Positions 42,057-51,316 of a stretch of 64,000 bases of DNA are shown here, piece by piece. This DNA comes from CAJJDF01 sp965657945 (lineage in GTDB: Bacteria > Bacteroidota > Bacteroidia > Flavobacteriales_D > CAJJDF01): contig CBFHPW010000004.1 of assembly GCA_965657945.1 (NCBI GenBank), positions 1 through 64,000 on the forward strand, in the 5' to 3' direction. Each line of letters begins with the position of its first letter. The stretch's first letter is position 1. The translations under genes were made by a program, and so were the position numbers. The notes below the pieces were generated by a model that ran no database searches, was not told the DNA's origin, and saw only the letters and a program-made list of their open reading frames with translations.

Positions 42057-42222
42057 AATAAAAAGATTTTTTAACCAATGCAAGTTAAAAAAAACTTTAA
42101 TTATCACTACCTTTTTAGCCGAATTCCTTTGTAATTTGACTAAATTAGATGCTTGGAAAATAGGGCAATCAAGCGTTTCTTTTTTCTGAATTTACTTATA
42201 ACTACATCGAATAATTTTATTT

Positions 42223-42462
42223 ATGGATTTACCTAGATTTTTACTTGCCGACACGACTGAATTACCGGACGAAATGTTTGTTATACACACTGAATACCCT
42301 CGATTTTTAATCAATTTAGTAAATGACGAAATCGAATGGTTTGATGATCTTTCAAAAGATGAAGAAGAAGATGAAATGGTAAATATTGTTGCTCATCTGA
42401 TTGAGGAGGCGAATAAGTTTTATGAGAAAGAATTAGAAAACTACGAAAACGAGGAGTTGTAA
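42223..42462 (+). CDS. Small acidic protein, conserved hypothetical
   Basis: Protein of 79 residues: MDLPRFLLADTTELPDEM, then EYPRFLINLVNDEIEWFDD, and a strongly acidic helical tail (KDEEEDEMVNIVAHLIEEANKFYEKELENY). I recall similar short proteins in Bacteroidota, but no function. It precedes the PlsB-like gene by 3 bp, and GpsA and PlsC follow, so it may act with or regulate glycerolipid synthesis; that is inference from position only. Confidence 0.75.
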   Translation: MDLPRFLLADTTELPDEMFVIHTEYPRFLINLVNDEIEWFDDLSKDEEEDEMVNIVAHLIEEANKFYEKELENYENEEL

Positions 42463-42465
42463 ATA

Positions 42466-44139
42466 ATGCCTACGAGAAAAACCATAAAGAAACCTCTACC
42501 TTCCGTTGTAAAAGAGATGGATGAATGGCCTATTTACAAGGCCTATGAAAACCCTGATTTATTTTTACAAAAAGTAAAAGATTTGGTGAAGAAGAATGCC
42601 ACCTGGATTTTGAAAGATGATGATACCCTCAGAAATGAGATCAAAAACATTGTGTATCAAGAAAAAATGAGGCTCTCCAAAACTCCTTGGAAATCAGACG
42701 ATCCCAAAGAAAAAATATTTTGGAGTGAGATCAAAAAACAAGTAAGAACTTCCAAAGCAATTGGAACAGAGGAAGGGACAAAAGAAGTAGATGAAAAAAT
42801 TTTGAACCAAATTTTGGATTTTTATGGAACGGAAATGATTGCAGATTTTAAAATTTCCTCTTTTAAATTTGCTCAAAAGGCGCTGCCCTATATTTATTCA
42901 AGACTAATTAATTCGTTTCCTCAGATTGTGTATAAACTATTTAGTTCAGTAGATAAGTTATACGACCGGATGAAAATAATGGGGGACGTTGATCACATTA
43001 GAAAACTTCAAGAAATTGGTACAGTGGTAGTTGTACCAACTCATTATAGTAATTTGGATTCTCCCACAATAGGACTAAGTTTGAACAATTTAGGGTTGTC
43101 TGCCTTTACTTATGGAGCTGGAGTGAATCTCTTTACGATAAAGTCTCTCTCCAGATTTATGCATAATTTAGGTGCTTATAAAGTAGACAGAAGAAGAAAA
43201 CACAGGTTGTACCTAGAAACCTTAAAATCATATTCTACGATTGCCCTCACCGAAAATGTGAACAGTCTATTTTATCCAGGAGGTTCAAGGTCACAATCCG
43301 GAAAGTTGGAAAATAAATTGAAACTTGGGTTGCTTGGAACCGTAATAGATGCGCAGCGAATGAACCTGGAGGAAGGTAACGGAAAAAAAATATTCATAAT
43401 TCCAGTTACCTTGAATTATCACTATGTACTTGAAGCAAAAAAACTGATAGAACATTACCTAAAGGATAAGGGAAAAGAGAATTATCTGGAAGATGAAAAT
43501 ACGAACTCATTTGGTTTAATCAAACGTGCGTATAAAGTAATTACGTCTAATCCTGGAATGACCATATCATTTGCTCCAGCCATTGATGTTTTTGGAAATA
43601 GAGTAGATGAAAACGGAAAAAGTATAAGCAGTACTGGTCAAAAAGTGGAAGTAGCAGATTATTTCAAACTGAATGGAAAGCTAGTAAGAGATGTTCAGCG
43701 AGATAGTCAGTACACACAAATATTAGGTGACAGGATCTTGCAAGAATACAAAGAAAATACGGTGGTATTGAGTAGTAATTTGGTTGCGTTTGTGGCATTT
43801 CAAATAATACGAAAACGATTTTCGCAATTTACGGTGTTCGAAATTTTAAGTCTACCAAAAGACGAAACAACTATTCAAACTGAAGAATTTATTCTTGCAT
43901 TGGCGAAAATAAAAGAGGCTTTGTTGGGTTTAGAAAAGGATAATAAAATTATACTTTCTTCAGATATAAACCTCGGAATGCAAGAATTGATGAAGGTTGG
44001 AATTAAAAAAGTGGGATCTTCTCATCCAAAATATGTCTTGAAAAGAAATAAAAGTGGGGAGATATCTACACAAAGTATGAAACTACTGTATTACTACCAC
44101 AACAAACTAACAAGTTATGGTTTAGAGCAATACATTTGA
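42466..44139 (+). CDS. PlsB-like glycerol-3-phosphate / lysophosphatidate acyltransferase
   Basis: Protein of 557 residues. The acyltransferase domain (about 165-400) has VPTHYSNLDSPTIGLS (about 189-204), the H-x4-D catalytic block, then YKVDRRRK and FYPGGSRSQSGKL (about 268-280), the substrate-binding glycine block. The longer N-terminal helical part is as in PlsB rather than PlsC. With gpsA immediately downstream (overlapping surroundings) it would use the glycerol-3-phosphate made by GpsA. Acyl donor (CoA or ACP) is not evident. First steps of phospholipid synthesis. Confidence 0.87.
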   Translation: MPTRKTIKKPLPSVVKEMDEWPIYKAYENPDLFLQKVKDLVKKNATWILKDDDTLRNEIKNIVYQEKMRLSKTPWKSDDPKEKIFWSEIKKQVRTSKAIGTEEGTKEVDEKILNQILDFYGTEMIADFKISSFKFAQKALPYIYSRLINSFPQIVYKLFSSVDKLYDRMKIMGDVDHIRKLQEIGTVVVVPTHYSNLDSPTIGLSLNNLGLSAFTYGAGVNLFTIKSLSRFMHNLGAYKVDRRRKHRLYLETLKSYSTIALTENVNSLFYPGGSRSQSGKLENKLKLGLLGTVIDAQRMNLEEGNGKKIFIIPVTLNYHYVLEAKKLIEHYLKDKGKENYLEDENTNSFGLIKRAYKVITSNPGMTISFAPAIDVFGNRVDENGKSISSTGQKVEVADYFKLNGKLVRDVQRDSQYTQILGDRILQEYKENTVVLSSNLVAFVAFQIIRKRFSQFTVFEILSLPKDETTIQTEEFILALAKIKEALLGLEKDNKIILSSDINLGMQELMKVGIKKVGSSHPKYVLKRNKSGEISTQSMKLLYYYHNKLTSYGLEQYI

Positions 44140-44144
44140 AAATA

Positions 44145-45179
44145 ATGAAAAAAGTAGCTGTAATAGGAACGGGTAATTTTGGATTGGCTTTGGCCAATTT
44201 ATTAGCGATAAACAACGAAGTGTTGATTTATGCTAGGAGGGAGGAAAATGTTCAAAAAATAAATATACAACGCGAACATAAAGGACAACCAATTCATGAA
44301 AGAGTGACTGCGGTTAATGAATTTAATCAATTAACAAAAGAATGTAAATTGATTTTTCCCATTGTTCCTTCTTCAAATTTCAAGGAAATGCTCATTCAGC
44401 TAAGTCCTTTTTTAACTCCCGAACATATTTTAATTCACGGTACAAAGGGTTTGCATATAGAAGTTGATATCAACACGGTAGAAACACTTAATAAGTCTCA
44501 AGTTCTTACCATGAGTGAATTAATACTGAAAGAAACCTCAGTGGTTCGAGTAGGATGCATCGCAGGACCAAATTTAGCAAAAGAATTATCGGAAAAACAA
44601 ATTGGTGGAACTGTAGTGGCAAGTAGGTATAACGAAGTAATTGTAGAGGGAAAAAAAGCCCTGAATAGTAATATATTTCGTGTTTATGGTTCCAATGAAG
44701 TGTTGGGAGTGGAGCTTGCCAGTGTATTGAAAAATTACATTGCTATTGCAGCTGGAATGCTTGAAGGAATAGGGTATGGTGACAATTCCAAAGCTTTATT
44801 AATTACAAGAGGAATGGCCGAAATGGTCTTTTTTGGAAAAGCTTTCGGTGCAAGCGAAAAAGCATTTATGGGATTGGCTGGAATTGGAGATTTGATGGCC
44901 ACTTGTAACAGTAAATTAAGTAGAAATTTCAGAGTAGGCTACAACTTGGCAAAAGGTCAAAGTTTGCATGAGATACTCTCAGATTTGAATGAAGTAGCGG
45001 AAGGAATAAAAACAATTAAAGTGGTTAAATTATTGGCTGGTTATGGATTTAATTCTCCTTTGGCTGATGCGCTCTACAAAATAGTATATGAGGATTGGGA
45101 ACTAAATCAAGGTATGGATTATTTAATGAATTTGCCAGTGAGTGACGACACTGATTTTTTTACTCAAAAAGATTCGTAA
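44145..45179 (+). CDS. gpsA: Glycerol-3-phosphate dehydrogenase [NAD(P)+]
   Basis: Reduces dihydroxyacetone phosphate to glycerol-3-phosphate for phospholipids. It has 344 residues. Rossmann motif VIGTGNFGLALA (about 5-16), HGTKGLH (about 104-110), GPNLAKEL (about 143-150), catalytic Lys in ELASVLKNYIAIAAGMLEGIGYGDNSKALL (about 189-218), and the late GLAGIGDLMATC and SRN-RVG blocks. ATG 44145 is chosen; an in-frame TTG at 44136 overlaps the acyltransferase gene. Directly follows the PlsB-like gene, matching substrate flow. Confidence 0.95.
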   Translation: MKKVAVIGTGNFGLALANLLAINNEVLIYARREENVQKINIQREHKGQPIHERVTAVNEFNQLTKECKLIFPIVPSSNFKEMLIQLSPFLTPEHILIHGTKGLHIEVDINTVETLNKSQVLTMSELILKETSVVRVGCIAGPNLAKELSEKQIGGTVVASRYNEVIVEGKKALNSNIFRVYGSNEVLGVELASVLKNYIAIAAGMLEGIGYGDNSKALLITRGMAEMVFFGKAFGASEKAFMGLAGIGDLMATCNSKLSRNFRVGYNLAKGQSLHEILSDLNEVAEGIKTIKVVKLLAGYGFNSPLADALYKIVYEDWELNQGMDYLMNLPVSDDTDFFTQKDS

Positions 45180-45180
45180 C

Positions 45181-46209
45181 ATGCATAAATCCAAAATACT
45201 CATAATTTATACAGGAGGAACGATAGGAATGATTGAAGACTTTGAGTCTAAATCGCTCAAGCCATTTGACTTTGAAAGTGTTGAAAAACAAATTCCTGAA
45301 TTAAAAATCATTGAGGTTGATATCGAAAGTTATTCATTTGTAGAGCCAATAGATTCCTCTGACATAGATGTGTCGCATTGGGTGAAAATGGTGAAAGTTA
45401 TTGAAGATAACTACGAGAATTTCGATGGATTTGTCATTCTTCATGGTTCTGATACGATGTCTTACACGGCATCTGCATTAAGTTTTATGCTCAAAGGACT
45501 TACTAAACCCGTAATACTTACTGGGTCGCAACTTCCAATTGGCACAATACGAACAGATGGAAAAGAAAATTTAATCACTTCTATTGAGATTGCAGCAGCC
45601 CAAAGAAACAACAAACCAATTGTTCCCGAAGTATGTATTTATTTTGAATATAATTTGTACCGAGGTAATCGTACTTCAAAAATTAATTCGGAAGACTTTG
45701 AGGCGTTTTCTTCGTTCAATTACCCATATTTAGCCGAGGCCGGAGTTCATATCAAATACAACGAACCAGCTATTCATTACAGACAGAAAAAAACGCTTGA
45801 GATTTTTATCGAATTGAACAAAAATGTAGCTATTCTCAAATTATTCCCGGGAATTACAAAAGAAGTGGTTCAGGCTATTTTTTCTATACCTGAATTAAAA
45901 GGAGTTGTGATGGAAACATACGGATCAGGAAATGCTTCTTCGAAAGATTGGTTTTTGGATGAATTGAAGAAAGCTGCACAAAAAGGGATTACCTTATTAA
46001 ATGTGACTCAATGTGCTGCTGGAAGTGTTATTCAAGGGAAATACGAAACCAGTCGTTCTTTTCAGAAATTAGGTGTAATTTCTGGAAAGGATATAACCAC
46101 AGAAGCTGCCATAACTAAAATGATGTACGTGTTAGGAAAGTATCAAGATCGAAACAAAATCATAGAAAAACTAAACGAAAGTTTAGCAGGCGAAATGAGC
46201 ATAAGATAA
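45181..46209 (+). CDS. Type I L-asparaginase
   Basis: Cytosolic amidohydrolase of 342 residues, asparagine to aspartate and ammonia. Active-site blocks: IIYTGGTIGM (about 8-17) with the first catalytic Thr, and GFVILHGSDTMSYTASAL (about 83-100) with the second Thr and the Asp; PVILTGSQLPI follows. No signal peptide, which fits the cytosolic type I (AnsA). It starts 1 bp after the gpsA stop codon; an upstream reading of 13 residues is out of register with the family start. Its place among lipid genes is unexplained. Confidence 0.94.
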   Translation: MHKSKILIIYTGGTIGMIEDFESKSLKPFDFESVEKQIPELKIIEVDIESYSFVEPIDSSDIDVSHWVKMVKVIEDNYENFDGFVILHGSDTMSYTASALSFMLKGLTKPVILTGSQLPIGTIRTDGKENLITSIEIAAAQRNNKPIVPEVCIYFEYNLYRGNRTSKINSEDFEAFSSFNYPYLAEAGVHIKYNEPAIHYRQKKTLEIFIELNKNVAILKLFPGITKEVVQAIFSIPELKGVVMETYGSGNASSKDWFLDELKKAAQKGITLLNVTQCAAGSVIQGKYETSRSFQKLGVISGKDITTEAAITKMMYVLGKYQDRNKIIEKLNESLAGEMSIR

Positions 46210-46214
46210 ATTAT

Positions 46215-46946
46215 ATGAAGTTAATTAGTTACCCTTTTTCTGTGCTTTTTGCACTCGTTTTTTTTCTAATTTTGGTCGTCTTTCATCCTGTTCAATGGGC
46301 TGCCAACAATGTAGTTGGTTATCGAGCCCACAAGGCAGTGGTAGATTTTATGAACTTATTGCTTACACGCTCTCTTATATTTTTAGGAATTGTAGTAAAA
46401 CGAGAAAATACACAAGAAATCCCTTCGAACAGAACCATTATTATCGTATCCAATCATCAAAGTTTGTTCGATATTCCCCCCATTATTTGGTACTTCAGAA
46501 AACACCACATAAAATTTGTTTCCAAAAAAGAACTGGGCAAAGGAATTCCAAGTGTTTCGTATAATTTGAGACATGGTGGAGCGGCTCTTATTGACAGACA
46601 AGATGGGAAAGCTGCTATTGTGGAACTGGGTAGATTTAGCAAAAAAATAAATAAAAACACATGGGGTGCAGCTATATTTCCTGAAGGCACAAGAAGCAGA
46701 AACGGAAAGCCTAAATCATTTTCAACGAATGGATTAAAAACTATCCTTAAATACAATCCAGATGCAGTGGTTGTGCCTATTTCCATCAATAATTCATGGA
46801 AAGTTTTTAAGTACGGTAAGTTTCCACTAGGATTATTCTCTCCAATAACTATTTATACACACGATCCCATCGAAGCGAATTCAATGGAAATGGATAAGCT
46901 ATTGGAATTGGTTGAATACAAAGTAACGAGCAAAATTTCGTTTTAA
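46215..46946 (+). CDS. 1-acyl-sn-glycerol-3-phosphate acyltransferase (PlsC family)
   Basis: Makes phosphatidic acid from lysophosphatidate at the inner membrane. It has 243 residues. One N-terminal membrane helix (about 7-27), NHQSLFDIP (about 76-84) with H-x4-D, FVSKKELG (about 96-103), FPEGTRSRNGK (about 155-165), and a late VVPISI block. Last gene of the run from the small acidic protein through PlsB-like, GpsA and asparaginase, so the two acylation steps and their substrate supply lie together. Confidence 0.93.
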   Translation: MKLISYPFSVLFALVFFLILVVFHPVQWAANNVVGYRAHKAVVDFMNLLLTRSLIFLGIVVKRENTQEIPSNRTIIIVSNHQSLFDIPPIIWYFRKHHIKFVSKKELGKGIPSVSYNLRHGGAALIDRQDGKAAIVELGRFSKKINKNTWGAAIFPEGTRSRNGKPKSFSTNGLKTILKYNPDAVVVPISINNSWKVFKYGKFPLGLFSPITIYTHDPIEANSMEMDKLLELVEYKVTSKISF

Positions 46947-47438
46947 TTATTTTTTTGTGGATTGTACAAGATACACTCCCAAAAGAGTAATAAATCCAAA
47001 AACTATTATAATCATAGGCAGCCAGCCAAAGGAATCAGCACTATTTTCTGCAATTACGATAGTTTCGTAGATAGCAAAGCTAAATATGAAGCTTACCAAA
47101 ATAGACAGAACTCGTAAAAGTTTAGAAGCTAAAGCGTATTGTTGGGGAGCGTTATCTTGAGTGATTTCTGCAAGGTAATTAAGAATATGAGGATAAAAAG
47201 AGAGTGACCAAAGTCCAACACTCAGAAGGAGTGAAATCGATGGCAAAAACCAAATAGAGGATTTGTCGCCAAATTTATCCGCCACACCATTAACATCAAA
47301 ATGGGTAGGGATAATTTGTGGTAAATCTGGAAAAGAAACAAAGCAAAAAACTGTACTACTGGCAATTACACTTGTATTGATAATGAGCAACAATCGATCT
47401 AATTGGCTGAATGGTTGTTTTATCCTGGGTCTTGGCAT
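46947..47438 (-). CDS. DUF1648 / SdpI-like membrane protein
   Basis: Membrane protein of 163 residues with four hydrophobic helices (about 18-36, 64-82, 105-128, 139-157). Between helices 1 and 2 lies LPQIIPTHFDVNGVADKFGDKSSIW (about 39-63), the DUF1648 signature also seen in the B. subtilis immunity protein SdpI. Role here unknown. It is divergent from htrA and abuts plsC end to end. Confidence 0.85.
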   Translation of the reverse strand: MPRPRIKQPFSQLDRLLLIINTSVIASSTVFCFVSFPDLPQIIPTHFDVNGVADKFGDKSSIWFLPSISLLLSVGLWSLSFYPHILNYLAEITQDNAPQQYALASKLLRVLSILVSFIFSFAIYETIVIAENSADSFGWLPMIIIVFGFITLLGVYLVQSTKK

Positions 47439-47546
47439 TCGTTTAACATTTTTTAACTCTCAAACCCTTTACAAGGATTACTTTCTCCGTTAAATTAGTG
47501 TAACAAAATAAGTCAATACAAAAACTTAACATCAAAACTTAAAGAT

Positions 47547-48998
47547 ATGAAAACATTTTTTAAACCAATACTTTCGGCAACTCTTGGAGGAGGTATTGCA
47601 CTATTCGGATATTTCGCATTTTCGCCAAGCAAGACAATAACAGTTGTTAAAGAACAGAATCCAGTAATAAATGCAGCTCCGGTGAGCATTCCAACGGATT
47701 TGAATGGAAACGTACTCGATTTTCAATATGCGGCCAATCAATCGCTTAATTCGGTAGTTCATATAAACACAGAGACAAAAAGAAGACAGCTAACGCAAGA
47801 AGAACAATTGTTTGAATTGTTTTATGGAAATGGAGGTTCCAATAGAAGCCAGAGAGGTTCGGGTTCTGGCGTAATCATTTCGGAAGACGGATTTATTGTA
47901 ACCAATAATCACGTGGTGGATAATGCGGATAACATTCGAGTAATATTAAACGACAACAGGGAATATCCCGCCAAAGTCATAGGAAAAGATCCAGCTACCG
48001 ATATGGCTGTAATTAAAATAGAAGAAACTAACTTGCCACCAATTGCAATTGGTAATTCGGACGAAATAAATGTGGGTGAATGGGTATTGGCAGTAGGAAA
48101 TCCATTTAATTTAACATCCACAGTAACTGCAGGAATTGTGAGTGCAAAAGGTAGAAGTATTAATATCATGCAAAGAAATTCAGGTAGGAATATTTTTCCA
48201 ATTGAGTCTTTTATTCAAACCGATGCAGCGGTAAATCCAGGAAATAGTGGTGGAGCTTTGGTAAACTCGAAGGGAGAGTTAATTGGGATAAACACAGCAA
48301 TAGCCTCTCAAACTGGTTCGTATTCAGGTTATTCATTTGCAGTGCCAGTGAATATTATGAAAAAAGTAACAACGGATATGATTCAGTATGGTATTGTACA
48401 AAGAGCATTCATTGGTGTAGGAATTAAAGAAATGAACCAAGAATTGGCCAACGAATTGGGAATATCAAAAACAGAAGGTGTTTATGTCAATGGAATTTCG
48501 CCAAAAGGAGCAGCCGAAGAGGCGGGAATACAAGAAGGAGATGTCATTGTGAAAGTGAATGAAGAGATTATAAAATCAGTCCCAGAACTTCAAGAGAAAA
48601 TTGGAAAATATGCTCCGGGTGACAAAGTAACAATTTCACTAATTCGAGATCGAAACACAAAAAATGTGTCGCTCACGCTCAGAAACTTCGAAGGAAATAC
48701 AGAAATAATTAAGAAAACAACCATCGAAACCAAGTTAGCGGCAAGTTTTGAAATACCGACTAAAGAGGAGCTTTCGAAACTGCAGCTTGAAGCTGGAGTG
48801 AAGGTGACAGAGGTGGGAAAAGGTAAATTACAAGAGGTAGGCATATCAAAAGATTTTATTATCACAAAAGTGGATAAACAAATAGTTGCCACTATAGATG
48901 AACTAACAAAAGCCTTGGAGAAATCAGAAAAAGAAGGGGTGTTGATAGAAGGAGTTTATCCAAATGGAATGAAAGCCTACTACGGAATGGGAAAATAA
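47547..48998 (+). CDS. Do/HtrA family serine protease
   Basis: Periplasmic quality-control protease/chaperone of 483 residues. A hydrophobic N-terminus (about 8-25) serves as signal or anchor. Trypsin-like domain with the catalytic triad His122 (TNNHVVD), Asp152 (DPATDMAV) and Ser234 (NPGNSGGAL). Two PDZ domains follow: about 290-375 (IGVGIKEM...GVYVNGISPKGAAEEAGIQEGDVIVKV) and about 405-480. No promoter was recognised. The bidirectional terminator at 49010-49038 ends the gene. Confidence 0.96.
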   Translation: MKTFFKPILSATLGGGIALFGYFAFSPSKTITVVKEQNPVINAAPVSIPTDLNGNVLDFQYAANQSLNSVVHINTETKRRQLTQEEQLFELFYGNGGSNRSQRGSGSGVIISEDGFIVTNNHVVDNADNIRVILNDNREYPAKVIGKDPATDMAVIKIEETNLPPIAIGNSDEINVGEWVLAVGNPFNLTSTVTAGIVSAKGRSINIMQRNSGRNIFPIESFIQTDAAVNPGNSGGALVNSKGELIGINTAIASQTGSYSGYSFAVPVNIMKKVTTDMIQYGIVQRAFIGVGIKEMNQELANELGISKTEGVYVNGISPKGAAEEAGIQEGDVIVKVNEEIIKSVPELQEKIGKYAPGDKVTISLIRDRNTKNVSLTLRNFEGNTEIIKKTTIETKLAASFEIPTKEELSKLQLEAGVKVTEVGKGKLQEVGISKDFIITKVDKQIVATIDELTKALEKSEKEGVLIEGVYPNGMKAYYGMGK

Positions 48999-49009
48999 TG
49001 TGGCAAGAA

Positions 49010-49038
49010 AAAAGCCTTGCAAATTTTGCAAGGCTTTT
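49010..49038. terminator. Bidirectional rho-independent terminator
   Basis: GCCTTGCAA (49014-49022) / TTGCAAGGC (49026-49034) stem, with AAAA before and TTTT after, between the convergent htrA and cold-shock genes. Confidence 0.92.
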
Positions 49039-49066
49039 CTAGTCTTAACTATGTGAATGAAGTTGA

Positions 49067-49258
49067 TTAGTCAACTTTTACATTTACTGCGTTTAATCCT
49101 TTAGGAGATTCTTCTACATCGTAGCTTACTTTGTCTCCTTCTCTAATTTCGTCAATCAAACCATTTGCGTGAACAAATACGTCTTTGTTTCCTTCATCAG
49201 GTGTGATGAATCCAAATCCTTTTGTTTCATTGAAAAATTTTACTGTTCCGTTACTCAT
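49067..49258 (-). CDS. Cold-shock domain protein (CspA family)
   Basis: RNA/DNA-binding OB-fold protein of 63 residues: GTVKFFNETKGFGFITPDEGNKDVFVH carries the RNP1 (KGFGFI) and RNP2 (DVFVH) motifs. It acts as an RNA chaperone. ATG 49258 is chosen; the longer reading adds ten residues without similarity and runs into the leader. An exact -7 element lies at 49286-49293. Confidence 0.96.
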   Translation of the reverse strand: MSNGTVKFFNETKGFGFITPDEGNKDVFVHANGLIDEIREGDKVSYDVEESPKGLNAVNVKVD

Positions 49259-49285
49259 ATTGTTTTGTATATAATTTATTAAGCC

Positions 49286-49293
49286 CAAAGGTA
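49286..49293 (-). promoter_or_regulatory. -7 element of the cold-shock gene
   Basis: Minus-strand TACCTTTG, exact TAnnTTTG match; leader of about 24 nt. The remaining stretch up to 49543 is AT-rich with no gene or clear structure. Confidence 0.5.
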
Positions 49294-49543
49294 CTTAAAT
49301 AAATAACCTAAACTTGGTTTAACTCTTTTATTTTTAATAAAATACATTTATTAAGTAAGAATTTATACAAAATAAACTACCTATTCTGTACTCAAGTGAT
49401 TGCCTATTAAGACTTTGTTTGTTTAATTTGTTGTTAAACGTAATTTTATTTACCTGGGTAAAAAAAGATATATTTTATTCAATTTTTAACTAAAAAAAGT
49501 TTTCGAATACAATAAGTGAGTGTTGATAAAAAAATAAAACCGA

Positions 49544-50443
49544 TTAATTCCTTGGGTGGAATTTCCTTATTTCTTCGTGGAGATAACTCGTGTCTAGGTG
49601 CATGTAAATTTCGGTGGTTGTGATAGATACATGACCAAGCATATCCTGTACCGCTCGCAAATCCGCCCCGGCATTTACTAGGTGTGTGGCGAACGAATGT
49701 CTAAATGTATGGGGACTAATTACTTTTTTTATGCCCACTTTTTCTGCAAGTTTTTTTACGATAGTAAATATCATGACCCTTGTGAGTGATTTTCCACTTC
49801 TGTTTAAAAAAACAAAGTCTTCGAAACCTTTTGTAATTGCCACATGATTTCTTACCTGTGTTAGGTAAATCTTGATTTGTTTGAGGGCCGAGCCGCTTAT
49901 TGGCACGAGTCTTTCCTTGTCGCCTTTTCCCACAACTTTAATAAATTCTTCATCAAAATAGATGTGAGATATTTTAAGATTCACTAGTTCGGAAACTCTC
50001 AATCCGCATCCATACAAAGTTTCCAAGATAGCTTTGTTTCTCTCGCCATTGGCAGAGCTTAAATCTATTCCGTCAATCAATAATTGAATCTCGGAAATAT
50101 CTAAGGTGTCCGGAAGTTTTCTACCTAATTTGGGGCTTTCAAGAAGTTCAGCAGGATTCACGGAAGAAAGATTTTCCACTAAAAGGTAACTGTAAAAAGC
50201 CTTAATTCCTGAAATTATTCGCGCTTGTGAACGAGAGCTCAAGCCTAATTCCACAATTGTAGATAGGAAGTGTTGTAAATCGTCAAGCGTTACTTGGGTG
50301 GGAGAAAAGTTACTTTTATTTTCGAGTTCGAGGTATTGAGTCAGTTTATCTAAATCCCGTAAATAAGCCTCAATGGAATTATCAGACAGGGATTTCTCGA
50401 TGGCTAAAAATCCCTTGAAACCTTTTTTTTGAATTTCCCACAT
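49544..50443 (-). CDS. xerD: Tyrosine recombinase XerD
   Basis: Resolves chromosome dimers at dif with a XerC-type partner under control of FtsK. It has 299 residues. N-terminal SAM-like DNA-binding domain (about 5-88), catalytic domain with R149 (CGLRVSEL), K173, H245 and R248 (HTFRH), H271 (LGHVSI) and nucleophile Y280 (EIYMH). Length and sequence fit XerD. It is last in the run terC - cvfB - xerD. No integrase-type neighbours, so housekeeping rather than mobile. Confidence 0.93.
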   Translation of the reverse strand: MWEIQKKGFKGFLAIEKSLSDNSIEAYLRDLDKLTQYLELENKSNFSPTQVTLDDLQHFLSTIVELGLSSRSQARIISGIKAFYSYLLVENLSSVNPAELLESPKLGRKLPDTLDISEIQLLIDGIDLSSANGERNKAILETLYGCGLRVSELVNLKISHIYFDEEFIKVVGKGDKERLVPISGSALKQIKIYLTQVRNHVAITKGFEDFVFLNRSGKSLTRVMIFTIVKKLAEKVGIKKVISPHTFRHSFATHLVNAGADLRAVQDMLGHVSITTTEIYMHLDTSYLHEEIRKFHPRN

Positions 50444-50467
50444 AATGCCTTGATTTAGGGTGTGCTT

Positions 50468-51316
50468 TTATTTTTCTCTCCCTTCTTTGGTTAAATAAAT
50501 TCCATCCCTTTTGAGCCAAACTAATTTTTGCTTGTACAAACCACCAATTGCTTTCTTAAAAGCTTTTTTACTCATTTTTAGCTCTTCATAAATCTCTTCT
50601 GGTTTACTCTTGTCTGTTAACCCAATGTAGCCTGCATCTCCTTTCAAAATATTCAAGATTTTCTCTTGATTTTCATCTTGAGCTACATAGCCCACTTTTT
50701 GCAAAGAAACATCAATTTTATTGTCTTCTCTTATAGTTTTGATGTATCCTGTTGTATGTTCCCCAATATTCAAGTTTCTAAAAACTTCATTTTCATAAAT
50801 CAGTCCTTTGTATAGTTTATTAATGATACAATTGAAACCCAGAGGAGTTCTTTCATAAACGATAACCTCTACTTCTTGACCTTCTTTTAAGTTTATATCT
50901 TCGAACTCTAGGAAAGAATCAATCTTGCTTGAAGCAACTAAACGTTCGCTTTCATAATCCAAATACATAGTAACTACGTAGTGCTTGTCCTCTTTCATTT
51001 TTACTTTTTGCTCTTTGAAAGGAACGAATAAATCTTTTGGGAGTCCCCAATCCAAAAAAGCCCCGACATTGTTTACTTCATTTACTTTAAGTAAGGCAAA
51101 ATTGTCTAATTTGATTTTGGGAATTACAGTAGTGGCAGTCAATCGATCTTCTGAATCGGTAAACACAAACACGGTCACCTCATCTCCAATCGCCCAGCCT
51201 TCTTTGATGTAGGCATTTGGCAATAACACTTCATTCTCTTCTTTATCAATTAGATAAAATCCATTATCAGTTTCTCTGAGAATGGTAAGTGTGTTTTGTT
51301 CTCCAATATTGATCAT
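50468..51316 (-). CDS. CvfB-like S1 RNA-binding protein
   Basis: Protein of 282 residues made of several S1-type OB domains (about 1-62, 68-132, 140-208, containing GAFLDWGLPKDLFVPF and TTGYIKTIREDNKIDVSLQ) and a C-terminal winged helix (about 220-280, YIGLTDKSKPEEIYEELKMSKKAFKKAIGGLYKQKL). This is the CvfB architecture, an RNA-binding protein known as a virulence-gene regulator in Staphylococcus. Target RNAs unknown. Its start overlaps the terC stop by 4 bp (ATGA). Confidence 0.93.
   Translation of the reverse strand: MINIGEQNTLTILRETDNGFYLIDKEENEVLLPNAYIKEGWAIGDEVTVFVFTDSEDRLTATTVIPKIKLDNFALLKVNEVNNVGAFLDWGLPKDLFVPFKEQKVKMKEDKHYVVTMYLDYESERLVASSKIDSFLEFEDINLKEGQEVEVIVYERTPLGFNCIINKLYKGLIYENEVFRNLNIGEHTTGYIKTIREDNKIDVSLQKVGYVAQDENQEKILNILKGDAGYIGLTDKSKPEEIYEELKMSKKAFKKAIGGLYKQKLVWLKRDGIYLTKEGREK

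Noticed and set aside
49294..49543. AT-rich stretch between the cold-shock gene promoter and xerD
   Set aside because: No ORF, hairpin with U-tract, tandem repeat or promoter match was convincing. It may hold regulatory sequence for the cold-shock gene.
49544..50443. Tyrosine recombinase as sign of a mobile element or integron
   Set aside because: Full similarity to housekeeping XerD, located in an operon with terC and cvfB, with no flanking repeats, cargo genes or composition change.
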